Source: Anaerolineales bacterium (GTDB taxonomy: Bacteria > Chloroflexota > Anaerolineae > Anaerolineales > Villigracilaceae). Taken from it: a stretch of 64,000 nucleotides of DNA. The translations under genes were made by a program, and so were the position numbers. Under the pieces are notes generated by a model, which searched no databases, had not been told where the DNA came from, and saw nothing but the letters and a program-made list of their open reading frames with translations. Shown here in pieces: positions 35,244-44,229 of this stretch. The DNA lies in NCBI GenBank assembly GCA_014860805.1, contig JACZJB010000056.1, forward strand, positions 1-64,000, in the 5' to 3' direction. Each line of letters starts with the position of its first letter. Within the stretch, counting starts at the first letter, position 1.

Positions 35244-36809
35244 TCACCGCCAAACCTTTTCAGCCGCGTCATAACTTCCAACGCGTAAATCCGCTTTCAT
35301 CTTCACTAACTTATGTTTCTCCACTCGCTCCGATGGCGTTCTCGGCAGATCATCGGCATACTCGATAAACCGTGGAACTTTGAAGTATGCCAACTGCTCA
35401 CGGGCATAATCCAAAATCGATTCGGGCGAAGCGTTTTCTTTTGTGTACCCTTCCTTCAATACGATATACGCCTTCACCTCTTCGCCGCGCAACTCGTCAG
35501 GGACGGGAACCACAGCCGCCACTTTCACAGCGGGATGTTCCATCAACACGCCTTCCACTTCCACCGATGAAATATTTTCTCCCGCGCGTCGGATCGTATC
35601 TTTCAATCGCGCCTGCCAATGGAAATATCCCTTCTCATCTTTTGTGACCATGTCGCCTGTGTGCAGCCAGCCGTTCTTCATTGTTTCAGCAGTCGCTTCG
35701 GGTTTGTTCCAGTACCCCATCATCATCGGCTCACCGCGCAATATCAACTCACCAACTTCACCATCTGCTACATCGTTTCCATTCGTATCCACCACCCGCG
35801 CTTCTTTTGTTGAGATCGGTTTGCCCATCGCGCCACTGCCCACAGTCTCCACATCATCGAGCGGCACGATCAAATCCACGCCTGTTTCGGTCATGCCAAA
35901 CGCTTCACGCCACGGCACATTCCAACGCCTTTCAAACTCAGCATGGAACTTCGGATGGATTCCCGAACACAGGATCATGCGCAATTTATGTCCGCGCTCT
36001 AAAGTAGCATCTTCTGGCATCTTCAACAAAAAGAATGGCATCGTACCAATTAGATACAACACGGTCACGTTATGTCGAATCACTTCGCCCCAAAAATGCG
36101 AAGGCGAAAATCTCGGAAGAATCACCAAAGGAGCGCCACCAATTAAACTCGCCACCGTGTTCCATTGCGGATCCATGTAATAGAACGATTGCGCAGTCAG
36201 GTTACATTCGGATGGTGTCAGCCCAAAATAATCCGCCGCGATTTCCCCGATCTGAATCCAATATTTTTGTTGCAACATGCAGCCCTTCGGAAATCCCGTT
36301 GTGCCAGATGTGTATTGGATGTTGAGCAAGTCTTCGCCTGTGACATTGGATATTTCAAACGAGTCGGATGACTCATCCACCAACCGCCTCCACTCTGACC
36401 CGTTGCCTGATTCAGTCACGAGCAGCGTTTCCTTCACGGATGGCAAGTGCGCGCGCACGCGCTCCCATTGCTCCAGATAATTTTCATGGACGACGAAGAA
36501 TCCCGCCTGCGAATCATCGAGTGTGTAGGTCAGGTCATGGTCGTGGTAGTTGATGTTGACAGGTACGATGACCGCGCCCACCTTCGCCAGCGCAAACCAG
36601 ACGATGGGGAAGTCCACGCCGTTGGGCAGCATGACCGCCACGCGCTCGCCCTTCGTCACGCCGATGGAACGCAATGCGTTCGCAGTCTTATTCGCCAGTT
36701 TGTTAACTTCCACGAACGAAAGCAGCTTGTCTTCAAAGATGAACAGCGGTTTCTCCCCAAACCGCTCTGCTGCGCTTTCTACCAATTGACCCAGACTCTT
36801 CCACTCCAT
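35244..36809 (-). CDS. Acyl-CoA synthetase, crotonobetaine/carnitine-CoA-ligase-like
   Basis: A 521-residue ANL-superfamily enzyme: P-loop IQYTSGTTGFPKGCMLQQ, hinge GWLHTGDMVTKDEKGYFHWQ and KDTIRRAGENISSVEVE. The C-terminal LPRTPSERVEKHKLVK carries the catalytic lysine region in the form typical of CaiC-like ligases. It activates a carboxylic acid to its CoA thioester via an adenylate. Together with the enoyl-CoA hydratase-like gene at 40673, it suggests catabolism of an acyl or betaine-like side chain; substrate unknown. Confidence 0.9.
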   Translation of the reverse strand: MEWKSLGQLVESAAERFGEKPLFIFEDKLLSFVEVNKLANKTANALRSIGVTKGERVAVMLPNGVDFPIVWFALAKVGAVIVPVNINYHDHDLTYTLDDSQAGFFVVHENYLEQWERVRAHLPSVKETLLVTESGNGSEWRRLVDESSDSFEISNVTGEDLLNIQYTSGTTGFPKGCMLQQKYWIQIGEIAADYFGLTPSECNLTAQSFYYMDPQWNTVASLIGGAPLVILPRFSPSHFWGEVIRHNVTVLYLIGTMPFFLLKMPEDATLERGHKLRMILCSGIHPKFHAEFERRWNVPWREAFGMTETGVDLIVPLDDVETVGSGAMGKPISTKEARVVDTNGNDVADGEVGELILRGEPMMMGYWNKPEATAETMKNGWLHTGDMVTKDEKGYFHWQARLKDTIRRAGENISSVEVEGVLMEHPAVKVAAVVPVPDELRGEEVKAYIVLKEGYTKENASPESILDYAREQLAYFKVPRFIEYADDLPRTPSERVEKHKLVKMKADLRVGSYDAAEKVWR

Positions 36810-36832
36810 GCATGCTTCTCCTTTGGTTATTC

Positions 36833-36847
36833 AGACCTGACAGGTCT
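36833..36847. repeat. Short palindrome AGACCTGACAGGTCT
   Basis: A 15-bp hairpin with one-base centre between the CoA ligase and the TetR gene, followed on the plus strand by TTTTAC. A relative, AAAGACC-TGA-GGTCTTT, lies at 58870-58886, pointing to a dispersed family. Confidence 0.7.
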
Positions 36848-36852
36848 TTTAC

Positions 36853-37470
36853 TTATTTTTTCACACGTTTCACAAACATTTCACTTAACTCACGGCTGGC
36901 TTCCTGTAAATTGACTGCCTTCGGATCAAAGACCCATTGCAGCATAATTCCGTCAATTGCTCCCTGAATCACGGATGCCATGTTCTGCTCATCGAACTTG
37001 CCAAATTCCTTTTTCTCCACACCCACGCGGAATATCTTCTTGAGATGAGCACGGCACGGGTCATACGCCGAGTCGCTGAATGCTTTTTTTTCTTCAGGTG
37101 AAGTAAAACTTCCCCACAAATCCACAAGTGCCACGAACTGCGAACGGTTTTGTGAGATGTATTCAAAGCTTGATTCAATATAAGCGCGCAGTTTCTCACT
37201 GCCTTTGGTTTCCTCTTCAACACGTCCACGAATGTAGGCACCTTGTCGATTCAAGATCGTATGAATTGCGGACGTAATCAAATCATGTTTGCCGTTGAAG
37301 TGATAGGCGATCAGTCCCTTGGTGATTCCCAGACTCTTGGCGATCTCTGCAAAGGATGTTTGGGTGTAGCCTTGCTCGGCAATCGTCTGCAACGCCGCGT
37401 CAATAATCTGCTTGCGGCGGGCTTCTTCGATGAAGGTTTTCTTTTCTTCGGTAGGTTTTTTTGTTGGCAT
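36853..37470 (-). CDS. TetR-family transcriptional regulator
   Basis: A 205-residue repressor: QIIDAALQTIAEQGYTQTSF then EIAKSLGITKGLIAYHFNGK is the classic TetR N-terminal HTH. The C-terminal ligand domain shares the BetI/fatty-acid-type length. Start at MPTKKPTEEKKTF (ATG 37470) with AAGGAAAT upstream. It sits inside the catabolic cluster, next to the CoA ligase, and probably controls it in response to an acyl-CoA or substrate. Confidence 0.92.
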   Translation of the reverse strand: MPTKKPTEEKKTFIEEARRKQIIDAALQTIAEQGYTQTSFAEIAKSLGITKGLIAYHFNGKHDLITSAIHTILNRQGAYIRGRVEEETKGSEKLRAYIESSFEYISQNRSQFVALVDLWGSFTSPEEKKAFSDSAYDPCRAHLKKIFRVGVEKKEFGKFDEQNMASVIQGAIDGIMLQWVFDPKAVNLQEASRELSEMFVKRVKK

Positions 37471-37490
37471 TTTTATTTCCTTTTCCATAT

Positions 37491-37575
37491 CATTGCGAGG
37501 GCGAAGCCCAAAGCAATCTCGTGGATTTTGTTGGAGATTGCTTCGCCGCAAAGAACAAGAGCGCGGCTCGCAATG
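37491..37575. repeat. Palindromic element, CATTGCGAG/AAGCAATCTC type
   Basis: Outer arms CATTGCGAG (37491-37499) and CTCGCAATG (37567-37575), inner arms AAGCAATCTC (37511-37520) and GAGATTGCTT (37534-37543). It fills the gap between the TetR gene and the uroporphyrinogen-decarboxylase-like gene. The wording is the widespread TCATTGCGAGG...AAGCAATCTC intergenic palindrome seen in many bacteria. Confidence 0.88.
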
Positions 37576-37578
37576 ACA

Positions 37579-38559
37579 TCATCCGCCAAATTCTACCTGA
37601 CAGCGGAAGAACTCGCGCAACGCTTCGGGATTCATCCCAGGGTAAATGCTGTTGCACGATGACAGCATGTATCCGCTTTTGCCGCCTTGCTCGTAACTGC
37701 GCTTCACATCAGCGCGGATAAGTTTAATGTTCGGCTCGAAGAATAGGTTGATGTCCACATTTCCCATCAAGATTAATCGGTCACCATAGTCGCGCTTGAT
37801 TTCATCCAACTTATTGCCAGATAAAGTTTCGAGTCCATGTACGCCAGCAAAGCCGGCTTCAACGGTGAAGGGCAGAAGCTTGTCCATCTTTCCATCGCTA
37901 TGCCAGATGACGGGCAGAGAAAGTTCTCGCGTCACGCGTTGATGATAAGGCAGCACCAACTCGCGCCACATCTGCGGGGAAATCATCGAACCGCCGCGGT
38001 GGGCAGCGTCATCGCCCATCACGATCAACTCTGCGCCAAGTTCTGTTGCGCGTTTGTATATCTCAATACACCAGTCCGTGCGCGCTTCCATCACGGCACG
38101 GACAAAAGACATATCCTTCTTGAACATGCGGAACATGTTCTCCATGCCCATTGCCATATACGTCCCCATGAATGGACCGATATGCGTGCCGAAGAAAAGG
38201 CAGAGGTGTGGATAATTCGTCCGAATGTCTGCCACCCGCTTCTCGTCGAAGAAACGAAGCGCGTACTCCATCGGCGGGGTGTAGCGAATCAAATCATCAG
38301 GCGTTTGAATCGCGCCGTAGAAATACATCCCCTTTTTCCACACGCGCCCGAATTCATCCACGCCATCCTTCCAAGCGTTGCTATCTTTTGGAGTTTGGTA
38401 TGGCATGAGAATTCCATCCTGACCCAACTCGGCATAGGCGCGATACGGATCCGTGACACCAAGTTCATCGAACATGCCGTCTATCCAAACCTCAAAGCGC
38501 GGAACACGGTCTGGAGTTTTTCCTGCGAGCACAGCCTGGACTAATTCGCGTGAATTCAT
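37579..38559 (-). CDS. Uroporphyrinogen-decarboxylase (MtaA/CmuA)-family protein
   Basis: A 326-residue URO-D-fold protein (LAGKTPDRVPRFEVW, LIVMGDDAAHRGGSMISPQM, PVIWHSDGKMDKLL, MGNVDINLFFEP). The HSDGK...GN pattern and catabolic neighbourhood point to the corrinoid or zinc methyltransferase-like branch rather than heme synthesis. It is ATGA-coupled to the agmatinase-like gene. Substrate unknown; demethylation of a methylated compound is one possibility. Confidence 0.85.
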   Translation of the reverse strand: MNSRELVQAVLAGKTPDRVPRFEVWIDGMFDELGVTDPYRAYAELGQDGILMPYQTPKDSNAWKDGVDEFGRVWKKGMYFYGAIQTPDDLIRYTPPMEYALRFFDEKRVADIRTNYPHLCLFFGTHIGPFMGTYMAMGMENMFRMFKKDMSFVRAVMEARTDWCIEIYKRATELGAELIVMGDDAAHRGGSMISPQMWRELVLPYHQRVTRELSLPVIWHSDGKMDKLLPFTVEAGFAGVHGLETLSGNKLDEIKRDYGDRLILMGNVDINLFFEPNIKLIRADVKRSYEQGGKSGYMLSSCNSIYPGMNPEALREFFRCQVEFGG

Positions 38560-39371
38560 AACATCTTCGCCACAATCTCTTTGAACACTTTTGCCGCCAC
38601 CATTTCAGTGACATCCGAAACATCTTGCGTTGGATTTAATTCCACCACGTCTGCGCCGGTGATGTTTGCAGTGAGCGACTGAATCACGCTCAATGCTTCA
38701 CGGGTCGAAAGCCCGCCAGGTTCGCGGTGAGAAATGCCAGGCGCAAAGGCGGGGTCGAGACAATCCATGTCGAAGGTGATGTAAAGTGGCGAGTCAAATT
38801 TCAAATTGAAGACATCGCGCCAGCGTTGCATGGTCAACACTTCCACGCCAAAGCGCTTGGCTTGCTCGCGTTGATGTCCGTTGATGGTGCGAATGCCCAC
38901 TTGCACAAGCCGCTTCGCCAAACCCGCTTCCATGATCCGCGCAAAAGGGCTGGCATGTGAATACGGGTTGCCTTCAAAGTCATCGTATAAATCGGGATGT
39001 GCGTCGAAGTGCAGGATGGTGAGGTTGGGATGATTCTTTGCTGCGGCTTTTACCAGCGGATACGTGACGGAGTGGTCGCCGCCGAATGCCATGACTTTCA
39101 GCCCCGCTTCATACAATTGACCTGCGGCTTGCTCGGTCTCTATTGGCATTCTCTCCGCTGACGGTGTGATGTTGCCCATATCCGCGAAGAGTCCATCTGC
39201 GCCGAGATAGGTTTCGTTCTCCGTCCACAGATTGGACGAGTCACAGAAAAAGGCTTCGCGGATTCTTTTCGGCGCCAATGCCGAGCCGCGTTTGTAGGAT
39301 GAATTTTCATCGAACGCCACGCCGAGTAAGCCGATTTTTGCAGGAGAGGGAAAGGGAGGAAATTTATTCAT
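38556..39371 (-). CDS. speB: Agmatinase/arginase-family ureohydrolase
   Basis: A 271-residue binuclear-manganese ureohydrolase. Ligand motifs are intact: FGGDHSVTYPLVKA, LHFDAHPDLYDD and ITFDMDCLDPAFAPGI. Members split agmatine, arginine, guanidinobutyrate or formiminoglutamate. The exact substrate is not certain and the symbol is by family only. A CCACAAAGAACACGAAG repeat precedes the next gene in the 39372-39420 gap. Confidence 0.88.
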   Translation of the reverse strand: MNKFPPFPSPAKIGLLGVAFDENSSYKRGSALAPKRIREAFFCDSSNLWTENETYLGADGLFADMGNITPSAERMPIETEQAAGQLYEAGLKVMAFGGDHSVTYPLVKAAAKNHPNLTILHFDAHPDLYDDFEGNPYSHASPFARIMEAGLAKRLVQVGIRTINGHQREQAKRFGVEVLTMQRWRDVFNLKFDSPLYITFDMDCLDPAFAPGISHREPGGLSTREALSVIQSLTANITGADVVELNPTQDVSDVTEMVAAKVFKEIVAKML

Positions 39372-39420
39372 AATTTTTTATCCACAAAGAACACGAAGTT
39401 TCACGAAGGAAAGCCACTGT

Positions 39421-40533
39421 TTATTTTTCACTGATTACTATCTTTTTACTTCTCTCCATCCACTCAGGGCTCACATCCGCGCCGTGACCGTGATCGTCGG
39501 AGAGAGTCACCGTGCCGTTGGGTTGGAAATCCACACCGCCAATGGAGGGTTCTTCGGTGAAGTGGAAAGGAGAGTCGAGGTCGTGCAGGGAAATGTTCGG
39601 GCAGGCGCAAATCAGGTGCGCGCCCGCGCCGACTCCGATTAGCGACTCGGACATGCCGCCGAGCATACATTTGATTCCTGCTACTTCACCAATGGCATTG
39701 ATTTTCATGGCACCGTGAATCCCCGCAGACTTGGCGAGTTTGATATTGAAGTAATCCACTGCGCCGTGGGAGGCGAGACGAAACGCGTCATGCGCATCGA
39801 AGATGGATTCGTCCGCCATGATGGCGATGGGACTGCGCTCGCGGACGCGCTTCAAGCCTTCGATATTCCAATAAGGCAGCGGTTGTTCGCAGACTTCAAT
39901 TTCGTATTCTGCCAGCGCGGTGAGGATGTTTATAGTAGTGATTTCGTCCCAAGCTTGGTTGGCGTCCAACCGCAGGGGAACGCCGTTACCAATGGCTTCA
40001 CGGATGGCGCGGATTCTTTCAATGTCTTCCGCTTTGCCTGTGCCAACTTTGACCTTGATGGCTTTCGTGCCGTTCTCAACGTGCTGTTTGGCGATGGCTG
40101 CCATTTTGTCGGGTGAGTCAATGCCGATGGTGCGGTTGGAGTAGATGACTTTCTTTTCGCCGCCGAGCAAGGCATATAAAGGAAGTTCGGCATGTTTGGC
40201 GAGCAGGTCATACAGCGCAAGGTCATACGCGCAACGGATGGCGGGATTCTTGAGCATGTATTGTTCAAGTTCGCGCAGGCGCGTGTCAATCTCCATTGGA
40301 TTTTTACCAATCAGAATCTGGGCGTACAGTTTGGCGGCTTCAAATGCTGTCTCTGGCGCTTCGCCTGTCACAAAGCGCGGCGGACAGCCTTCGCCCACGC
40401 CCACCAACCCGTCACTATCATGCACGCGGATAACGATATTGCGGGCGCTGTTCATCACTGCTAACGCAATTTTGAACGGGTGCGGATATGGAATGTCAAG
40501 TTCGATGATTTCGATTTTGGTGATGGTTGGCAT
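39421..40533 (-). CDS. Enolase-superfamily dipeptide epimerase / muconate-cycloisomerase-like
   Basis: A 370-residue MLE-subgroup enolase-superfamily enzyme. Catalytic Lys pair KVKVG (about 161-163), metal ligands RLDANQAW, CEQPLPYW and MADESIF, and the second lysine NIKLAKSAG are visible. These and the neighbouring peptidases favour an L-Ala-D/L-Glu epimerase-type dipeptide epimerase over a cycloisomerase; this is an inference from context. Confidence 0.88.
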   Translation of the reverse strand: MPTITKIEIIELDIPYPHPFKIALAVMNSARNIVIRVHDSDGLVGVGEGCPPRFVTGEAPETAFEAAKLYAQILIGKNPMEIDTRLRELEQYMLKNPAIRCAYDLALYDLLAKHAELPLYALLGGEKKVIYSNRTIGIDSPDKMAAIAKQHVENGTKAIKVKVGTGKAEDIERIRAIREAIGNGVPLRLDANQAWDEITTINILTALAEYEIEVCEQPLPYWNIEGLKRVRERSPIAIMADESIFDAHDAFRLASHGAVDYFNIKLAKSAGIHGAMKINAIGEVAGIKCMLGGMSESLIGVGAGAHLICACPNISLHDLDSPFHFTEEPSIGGVDFQPNGTVTLSDDHGHGADVSPEWMERSKKIVISEK

Positions 40534-40548
40534 AAAAACCTACTTCGC

Positions 40549-40667
40549 CCTGAGCGGAGCCGCTTGTTTTTGCGGCGAAGTCGAAGGGCAGGTGAATAGA
40601 GAAAATAATTTTAGAAAATGTCCTTCGACTACGAGCCTCACAACGAACGTTCGGCTCTCCGCTCAGG
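40549..40667. repeat. Two-stem palindromic element
   Basis: CCTGAGCGGAGCCG (40549-40562) faces CGGCTCTCCGCTCAGG (40652-40667; one 2-nt bulge), and GTCGAAGG (40580-40587) faces CCTTCGAC (40622-40629). It fills the gap between the enoyl-CoA hydratase-like and epimerase genes. Confidence 0.85.
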
Positions 40668-40672
40668 ACTGA

Positions 40673-41461
40673 CTACTTTCCTTTATACACAGGCACGCGC
40701 TTTTCCAAAAACGCAGTCACGCCTTCTTTCAAATCTTCACTGGCGATACATTCCAGCGTGCCTTCGGTTTCGAGCGCCATGACCGCTTCCAGATCCAGGT
40801 CATACGATTTATGCAAGACCTGTTTCACCAAGCGCATGGAGATGGGCGCATTCGCCGCCAGCGCCTTCGCCATTTCCAACGCTTCGCGCATGAGCATTTC
40901 AGTCGGCAGTACACGAGTCACCAAGCCCATATCCAACGCCTGTTGCGCGGATATTTTTTCGCCCGTCAACATCACTTGCGCGGCGCGTCCCATGCCGATG
41001 AGTCGCGGCAGGCGGTGCATGACTCCGTTGGTCTCAAACAGTCCGCGCTTGACTTCGGCAAATTCAAAACTCGCCATTTGCGAAGCAATACGGATGTCAC
41101 TTGAGATCGCAACTTCCGCGCCGACGCCAACCGCCACGCCATTGATTGCAGATATGATCGGCTTTGGCAGGCTCACCATACGGCGCGTCAACTCTTGCAT
41201 TTCGTTCAATTCGGCGCGCGCCTGTTCCATCGTCATCGCACCATCGAACAGGTGCGACACTTCGTCCAGGTCAATGCCCGCCGAGAACGCCCGCCCCGCG
41301 CCCGTCAACAAAATCACGCGGATGGAATCGTCCCGCTCAATTCGCTCGAACAAATCAAGCAAATTCTGAAACATACTGCGCCGAAACACATTCAACACAT
41401 CGGGGCGGTTGAAGGTGATAACGGCAATTTGGTCTTTGGTTTCGTAAAGAATGTCTGTCAT
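40673..41461 (-). CDS. Enoyl-CoA hydratase/isomerase-family protein
   Basis: A 262-residue crotonase-fold enzyme: oxyanion-hole motifs GRAFSAGIDLDEV and INGVAVGVGAEVAISSDIRI. The FEFAEVKRGLFETNGVMHRL segment shows a non-standard catalytic loop, so hydration is not certain. It probably acts on the CoA ester made by the ligase at 35244. It is 5 bp downstream of the CocE-like hydrolase gene. Confidence 0.88.
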   Translation of the reverse strand: MTDILYETKDQIAVITFNRPDVLNVFRRSMFQNLLDLFERIERDDSIRVILLTGAGRAFSAGIDLDEVSHLFDGAMTMEQARAELNEMQELTRRMVSLPKPIISAINGVAVGVGAEVAISSDIRIASQMASFEFAEVKRGLFETNGVMHRLPRLIGMGRAAQVMLTGEKISAQQALDMGLVTRVLPTEMLMREALEMAKALAANAPISMRLVKQVLHKSYDLDLEAVMALETEGTLECIASEDLKEGVTAFLEKRVPVYKGK

Positions 41462-41466
41462 GTTTT

Positions 41467-43179
41467 TTAGGATAATTGGGAGTCTGGTCTGACCTTTAGC
41501 GGAATCTCGATGAAGGAGCCTTGCTCACCCCCAAGCATTATCACCACGCTCGGACTACCCGTGAGCGGGATTCGTCCAAAGGTGTCTTTGTCTGCGCCTG
41601 AAATGGAGACTCGCACCTTCCACCCGCAGCGAATCAGCGCCGAGATGGGATTCAAGCCGAAGGTGATCTCTGCCACTTCGTCAGGGATGAGCGGCATGGC
41701 GTCGGCACGTTTGAAGGAATGATACGGGATAAATTGTTTGTAGGGCGGCATATCTGTTGAAACTTTGCGATGAATTGCGCGAAGCATTCCTTCGGTGAGG
41801 TAACGCGCGTTGCCTTGCTCATCAATCGTTTCGAGATAGACGAAGAAGTTGCCATCGTCATGTGTTGATTTGACGAACAACGTCACAACGGGATAGCCTG
41901 TGATTTCGGTATCCTGTTCGAGCGGCGCGGATGTGTACGCGAGTTGACCTTTGATGGGCGCGTACTTTACAGGGCGCTGGTCAAGTTCAGTTTGCCAGCG
42001 GTTGTTGAGTCCTGTTGAGGCGTTGAAATCTGTCTGGTAGCGGTCAGCAGGCTGGGGCGGAGGGAGAAGCGAGGAGAGTCCGCTTTGGGGTTGGAAAAAG
42101 AATCGGGTGTTGGAAAAATCCGCAGGTGGAAACGAATCTCCCGATTTCCAAACATTTTCAAAAATGGTGAAGTAGTGCAACTCGCGGGTCGTGGGCGGAT
42201 TATCGAAGAAGCGCAACGATTCTTTCATCTGCGCGAGAAGTGGAAAAGGATTTTCCTTCGCGCAGATGTGTTGGGTCGCGCCGTGATTCCACGCACCGAT
42301 GACGGCTCGCTGCGGGCGGGGATTGTCCGCGAAGCGATGAATGACGGCATTCGCGGTGGCGGCGTCGAACCAACTGCCCCAATGGTCGAGCGCGTGCGCG
42401 GTGGGACGATTGAACATGCTGATGTCATCCATGCGGATGGCGAGTTCGGGGTCGAGGTCATCGCGGAAGGTGATGTGACGCAGAGCGGAATCAACTTGCT
42501 GATTGTAGTGCGTGGGAATGGGATTGTTGCTAACGGGCTTGACACCTTTGACAAGAATCTTTTCGAGTGCGCTCATGCTCTTTGGAAGTTGATTGGCGTC
42601 GAGCGCGCGGTTGTAGTCTGCCCATTGCGTGAGCATGAACTCGTTGGGCACGCCGCCAGGAAACGCGATATCGGTGTAAACGTCGTACTCGTTGAAACGC
42701 ACGAGCGCGGAGGTGACGGCGGGATGTCCGCACGCCCCAAGCATTTCAGCAGTGGTGGCTTGATACGAATTGCCGAAGCCGCCAACTTGTCCGTTGCTCC
42801 ACGGTTGCTGGGTGACCCATTCGGTTAAGTCGTAAAGGTCGGCGAGGTCGGCGGCTGACCACGGGTGCGGATGATTTCCTTCCGACGCGCCCGTGCCGCG
42901 CATGTCAATGCGAAGGACGGCGTACCCAAAGGCGGTGAAAAAATTGCGAGCGGAATCGGGGAGCGAGAGAAACCAAGAGAACGGCGCTTTGAGTTGTTGC
43001 GCGCGCCAATAACGCGTGGCGGCAAACAGCACGGGGATTTTGGTTTCGGGCGCAAGTCCGCGCGGGAGGTAGATGTCAACGGCGAGACGAGTCCCATCGC
43101 GCATGGGGATGTACAACGTCTGCTCGGTGGAGCCTTTGTATGAAGGAGGGCGGAGGGGAGTGGTGGATGGGAAAGTCAT
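41467..43179 (-). CDS. CocE/NonD-family (X-Pro dipeptidyl-peptidase S15-like) hydrolase
   Basis: A 570-residue alpha/beta hydrolase with C-terminal jelly-roll domain. The nucleophile motif is GGFGNSYQATTAEML (G-x-S), the second core motif RIDMRGTGASEG, and the His region GAWNHGATQH. No signal peptide, so probably cytoplasmic. Members cleave esters or amides such as beta-lactam ester side chains and X-Pro dipeptides. Confidence 0.88.
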   Translation of the reverse strand: MTFPSTTPLRPPSYKGSTEQTLYIPMRDGTRLAVDIYLPRGLAPETKIPVLFAATRYWRAQQLKAPFSWFLSLPDSARNFFTAFGYAVLRIDMRGTGASEGNHPHPWSAADLADLYDLTEWVTQQPWSNGQVGGFGNSYQATTAEMLGACGHPAVTSALVRFNEYDVYTDIAFPGGVPNEFMLTQWADYNRALDANQLPKSMSALEKILVKGVKPVSNNPIPTHYNQQVDSALRHITFRDDLDPELAIRMDDISMFNRPTAHALDHWGSWFDAATANAVIHRFADNPRPQRAVIGAWNHGATQHICAKENPFPLLAQMKESLRFFDNPPTTRELHYFTIFENVWKSGDSFPPADFSNTRFFFQPQSGLSSLLPPPQPADRYQTDFNASTGLNNRWQTELDQRPVKYAPIKGQLAYTSAPLEQDTEITGYPVVTLFVKSTHDDGNFFVYLETIDEQGNARYLTEGMLRAIHRKVSTDMPPYKQFIPYHSFKRADAMPLIPDEVAEITFGLNPISALIRCGWKVRVSISGADKDTFGRIPLTGSPSVVIMLGGEQGSFIEIPLKVRPDSQLS

Positions 43180-43206
43180 TTGGAATGAAGAATGATGAAT
43201 GCGGAA

Positions 43207-44157
43207 TTAGGAATTAGGGATTAGGAAATCGGTGATGATTTGCTGAAACTTTTCTGGTTCTTCGAGGAATGCCCAGTGTCCGCTTTGGGTAAATTCTACG
43301 GATCGGCAGTTGGGAAGCGTGGCGCAGAGTTCATCGGCGACAGGTTTGCCTGTGTAGGGTGAGTCGGCTGCACCATAGATGAAGAGGGTCGGCGTTTGTA
43401 GTTGGTTGAGTTCTCTTTTGTAGTCGCAGCCTATGATGGAGAGCGAAATCTCACGCCACGGAGCAAAAGATAAGGCGCCTGTGTCCTTGAGTAAATCCGT
43501 TTTCGTTTTATCAAACAGCCTTTGCAGATTATCCTTTTCGGATGACTGGGTAAACCACTCGTCAGCAGATTTTGAATCCGCAGGCGGGAAGCCGAGCGCA
43601 GTGGAGTACAACGCGCCGCCAAACCATTTCCAGATGAAGCGATTACTCATGCCGTTGTTGATTCGAATCCCGCCAGCAATAACTATCTTCTCAACGTTTT
43701 GCGGATATTTGAGTGCATATCTCTGCACCAACGCGCTGCCGAAGGAATGACCGACGAGGATAACCTTGTCCGCTTTGACCGCGTCACGGCGCAGGGCTTC
43801 GAGTTCTTCCACCAATTGCTCGATGGTGTAATCTTCGGGATTGGGCTTGATTTGCGAGTTGCCCGAACCACGCTGGTCGTAATAGATAATGCGGGTCTGC
43901 TCGGCGAGGAAGTCAAATCCGTTCTTGAAACTCAGGCTCGAGTGACCAGGTCCGCCGTGGACGAGGATGACGGGCGGCAAACCTTTGTCTGTGCCGAGTT
44001 CGCGGTAGTACAAGTCATAGCCGTTGACATGGGTGGGAGTGGCACAGTCCACACATGGGCGGGATTGGGGCAGGACGCGATTGTAGGCGTGGTTGGCATA
44101 CACCACATAAATGGCTAATAGGATGAGAATGGCAAGAACAACGTAAATGACAATCAT
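43207..44157 (-). CDS. Alpha/beta hydrolase, proline-iminopeptidase-like, membrane-anchored
   Basis: A 316-residue S33-like hydrolase. An N-terminal hydrophobic stretch (MIVIYVVLAILILLAIYVVY) is probably a membrane anchor. The oxyanion motif HGGPGHSSLSF and nucleophile GHSFGSALVQRYAL fit proline iminopeptidases. The His comes from FTQSGHWAFLEEPE. It would free N-terminal proline or other residues from small peptides at the membrane. Confidence 0.86.
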   Translation of the reverse strand: MIVIYVVLAILILLAIYVVYANHAYNRVLPQSRPCVDCATPTHVNGYDLYYRELGTDKGLPPVILVHGGPGHSSLSFKNGFDFLAEQTRIIYYDQRGSGNSQIKPNPEDYTIEQLVEELEALRRDAVKADKVILVGHSFGSALVQRYALKYPQNVEKIVIAGGIRINNGMSNRFIWKWFGGALYSTALGFPPADSKSADEWFTQSSEKDNLQRLFDKTKTDLLKDTGALSFAPWREISLSIIGCDYKRELNQLQTPTLFIYGAADSPYTGKPVADELCATLPNCRSVEFTQSGHWAFLEEPEKFQQIITDFLIPNS

Positions 44158-44173
44158 GTTTGAAGGTTGGAAA

Positions 44174-44221
44174 GTTGGCAGGTTGAAGGTGGGTTGAACT
44201 TGTAACCTTCAACCTGCCAAC
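44174..44221. repeat. Inverted repeat with 17-bp perfect arms
   Basis: GTTGGCAGGTTGAAGGT (44174-44190) and ACCTTCAACCTGCCAAC (44205-44221), 14-nt loop, just downstream of the MFS gene. It may act as a terminator or attenuator after the transporter gene, though the following T-run is short. Confidence 0.88.
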
Positions 44222-44229
44222 CTGTAACT

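Noticed and set aside
42085-42828. Plus-strand frame of 247 residues
   Set aside because: Antisense to the CocE-like hydrolase, whose G-x-S motif and domains are on the minus strand.
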